Assembly (NCBI GenBank): GCA_021827465.1
Contig: JAKAVX010000129.1
Location: 1-7,036, forward strand
Reading direction: 5' to 3'
Origin: Deltaproteobacteria bacterium
GTDB taxonomy: Bacteria > Desulfobacterota_B > Binatia > Binatales > Binataceae
DNA: 7,036 bases
Shown: piece after piece, positions 5,667 through 7,036 of the stretch
Layout of the letters: each line of letters starts with the position of its first letter
Position numbering within the stretch: the stretch's first letter is position 1
Program-made: the position numbers and the translations under genes
Notes under the pieces: generated by a model
Told to the model about the DNA's origin: nothing
Seen by the model: only the letters and a program-made list of their open reading frames with translations
Database searches by the model: none

Positions 5667-6710
5667 CTATTTCATCGATGTGGACGCGCGGGCCGAGTCG
5701 GTTGCGGCACTCGCAAGGCGCGTCACGTCGATTTTGCCCGCGATTATTTCCTGCTCGGCGGCCTTCATATCCGCGAGCGCCGCGGGCGGAATTTTTCCCG
5801 CGAGCTTCGGATTCACCACTACCTGCACCATCCCGTCGCGCATCCCGTATTCGATCATCCGCGGATGGAACTGCCCGTGCTCGACTTCGTTTGCGATTTT
5901 GAGAAACGCCTTGGGGATGTCGGTCACCGCGCTGGCAAGAATCACTCGGGGCACCAAGTCGTTCTGATTTCGATTCGCGCCGAAGGCGTAAATGTGGTCC
6001 TGGGCCGCGGCTTCGAAGACGCCGAGACCGGCCGCGTCGGCGTCATGGAAAAGGAGATCGGCGCCCTGGCTTGCCTGCGCAAGAGCCGCTTCCTTGGCCG
6101 CGCCCACGTCGTCGAAGCTGCCCGTATAGCTGATGAGAATGCGTCCCTTGGGACGCACCGAGAGAAAGCCCAGGCGCGTCGCGTTGAAGGTAAGCCGAAT
6201 CGCGGGAAGCTCGATTCCCCCGACCGCGCCGATTACGCCGCTCTTCGACATCGCACCTGCCAGCACGCCCTCCGCGTAAGCCGCCTCTTCGATCCGGAAG
6301 GTCAGCGAGGCGACGTTGCTCGATGATCCGCTTCCCGAGGTCACGACGAAGATGGTCTTCGGGAAATAACGCGCGACCCTGAGTGCGGTATCGGTGTACT
6401 CGAATCCGTGCGCGAAGATGAGATTGAAGCCGCGCGAGCCGAAGTCGCGAAACGCGCCCTCGAAATCCGCGGGCGAGGTGGTCTGCACGAGAGCGGTTTT
6501 GGCGCCGAGCTTTTTCTTGATCAGTTGAAGGCCGTCGAACGCCGCCGCGTTCCATCCCGCGTCGCTGACCGGTCCGGGCGTCAGCAGCGCGACGCGAAAG
6601 TGATGTGGCTCGTTTCGCGCGGATGTTCCAGGCGCGCCGCGCTCGCATCCGGAGGCGCCGACCGCGATCGCAATCAGGAGGAGCACTATGCGTGAAGTTC
6701 GGTTCACCAT
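5667..6710 (-). CDS. BMP/PnrA-family ABC transporter substrate-binding lipoprotein
   Basis: The 347-residue product belongs to the basic membrane protein/PnrA family (Pfam PF02608, from memory), whose studied members bind nucleosides or related compounds outside the membrane and pass them to an ABC transporter. A lipoprotein signal is visible: NRTSR, the hydrophobic stretch IVLLLIAIAVGA, then ASGC with Cys22 as lipidation site. The mature domain starts with FRVALLTPGPVSDAGWNAAAFDGL (the family's D-x-x-[FW]-N motif at about 50-54), followed by IFAHGFEYTDTALRVA, EAAYAEGVLAGAMSKSG and IGAVGGIELPAIR. Two overlapping starts are possible: ATG 6708-6710, only 2 nt from a GAGG, or GTG 6705-6707, 5 nt from it. 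The open frame continues upstream without family features. No ATPase or permease gene lies downstream, so it is an orphan here or its partners lie beyond 7036. Family is firm, ligand unknown. Confidence 0.92.
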   Translation of the reverse strand: MVNRTSRIVLLLIAIAVGASGCERGAPGTSARNEPHHFRVALLTPGPVSDAGWNAAAFDGLQLIKKKLGAKTALVQTTSPADFEGAFRDFGSRGFNLIFAHGFEYTDTALRVARYFPKTIFVVTSGSGSSSNVASLTFRIEEAAYAEGVLAGAMSKSGVIGAVGGIELPAIRLTFNATRLGFLSVRPKGRILISYTGSFDDVGAAKEAALAQASQGADLLFHDADAAGLGVFEAAAQDHIYAFGANRNQNDLVPRVILASAVTDIPKAFLKIANEVEHGQFHPRMIEYGMRDGMVQVVVNPKLAGKIPPAALADMKAAEQEIIAGKIDVTRLASAATDSARASTSMK

Positions 6711-7036
6711 CGCCTCGCACGAGGATTCACTTGTACCGCAGCGGGGCCCATCGGCACGAGATTGTTCTTCGCGCCGGCCTGCGCGCGCAACAACGACGAA
6801 GGCCGGCAAGGGGATTCCGGAGCGCCGCCGGCCGCCGCCCCCACCCGTGCGCGGGCGGGCGCGGTTCCGATGGGGTGCCGGTCGCCAACGGCAGTCGCAG
6901 CGTTCGCTGAGATGAACGCCGGCTGGCCGAGAAATGTGTTTGTTGCGGCCAGGAGTGGCGGGGTGCTCGCGGCGGAATTTCGCGGGCACGCGGATTTTTC
7001 TTTAGCGGCCGCTCGCCCGCCCCGCTGCGCCAGCCA
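6711..7036. other. GC-rich non-coding leader upstream of the BMP-family gene
   Basis: About 325 bp with no convincing gene. The frame continuous with bmp on the minus strand stays open to about 6989, but its translation is an Arg/Gly/Pro-rich run typical of GC-rich non-coding DNA and would bury the lipoprotein signal. Small plus-strand frames look the same. The stretch contains GC-rich inverted repeats (6773-6833), a C-rich/G-rich stretch near 6834-6862 and AT-richer patches near 6930-6950 and 6988-7003. I see no recognisable riboswitch class and no strong sigma-70 promoter. Confidence 0.55.
6773..6833. repeat. Three alternating GCCGGCC-type inverted repeats (competing hairpins)
   Basis: GCCGGCCT at 6773-6780 is an exact inverted repeat of AGGCCGGC at 6800-6807 (8 bp, 19-nt loop). 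GGCCGGC at 6801-6807 is also an exact inverted repeat of GCCGGCC at 6827-6833 (7 bp, 19-nt loop). The shared middle arm means only one hairpin can form at a time. The set lies 63-123 nt upstream of the bmp start, within its probable leader. Confidence 0.5.

Noticed and set aside
5600..5720. Possible plus-strand peptide reading QVADSTLSALARNRGYFIDV
   Set aside because: It looks protein-like over a short stretch but has no start signal and runs into the antisense of the bmp 3' end; most likely chance.
4655..5902. Long plus-strand open frame (about 415 codons)
   Set aside because: It lies opposite the nitroreductase-like gene and runs through the intergenic region into bmp. The translation is Arg/Ala-rich with no domain, and the minus-strand genes have signal, motif and ribosome-site support.
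6711..6989. Upstream extension of the bmp frame (about 93 more residues)
   Set aside because: It would bury the lipoprotein signal and lipobox Cys, and the sequence is Arg/Gly/Pro-rich without family similarity. The ATG/GTG pair at 6705-6710 fits a normal BMP protein.
6711..7036. Riboswitch before the BMP-family gene
   Set aside because: I looked for conserved cores of TPP, cobalamin, SAM and purine riboswitches and found none, so only generic inverted repeats are reported.
1..7036. CRISPR array, insertion sequence, tRNA or phage genes
   Set aside because: No regularly spaced direct repeats, transposase or integrase motifs, terminal repeats or cloverleaf-like sequences were seen on either strand.

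Overview
The window comes from the chromosome of a GC-rich Gram-negative bacterium. An F1Fo-ATPase operon end, an outer-membrane-type protein, a periplasmic cytochrome c-type protein, a lipoprotein and a Fur-type operator all fit a diderm. The lineage cannot be fixed from the sequence. An uncultured Binatota-, Rokubacteria- or deltaproteobacterial-like lineage is my guess only. Base use is uniform, and I see no insertion sequence, phage gene, tRNA, rRNA, CRISPR array or other sign of a mobile island.

Layout, left to right. (1) 1-723, plus strand: the last part of atpD (F1 beta) and complete atpC (F1 epsilon), the end of the ATP synthase operon. (2) 745-3831, minus strand, read right to left: a TTGACA promoter element and a perfect 21-bp palindromic Fur box. 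Then come a small secreted cupredoxin-like protein, a membrane-anchored monoheme (CxxCH) Haem_bd-type protein, a predicted outer-membrane beta-barrel protein and aroA (EPSP synthase). Gaps are only 8 nt, a 73-nt overlap and 18 nt, so the four genes look like one transcript. It converges on atpC with a 21-bp gap. (3) 3863-5314, minus: a 459-460-residue protein with faint nitroreductase-like motifs and no firm name, followed by a GC hairpin. (4) 5315-5666: an intergenic stretch with several perfect small inverted repeats. (5) 5667-6710, minus: a BMP/PnrA-family substrate-binding lipoprotein. (6) 6711-7036: a GC-rich non-coding leader with overlapping inverted repeats.

The most interesting part is the Fur-box-controlled envelope cassette (cupredoxin, heme protein, outer-membrane protein). 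EfeO/P19-type cupredoxins elsewhere accompany iron permeases such as FTR1, and a c-type heme protein could supply redox chemistry. A plausible reading is an iron-responsive periplasmic iron-handling or redox module that lacks its usual permease and whose transcript runs into aroA, an enzyme supplying chorismate. The parts are seen in the sequence; the combined function is inference.
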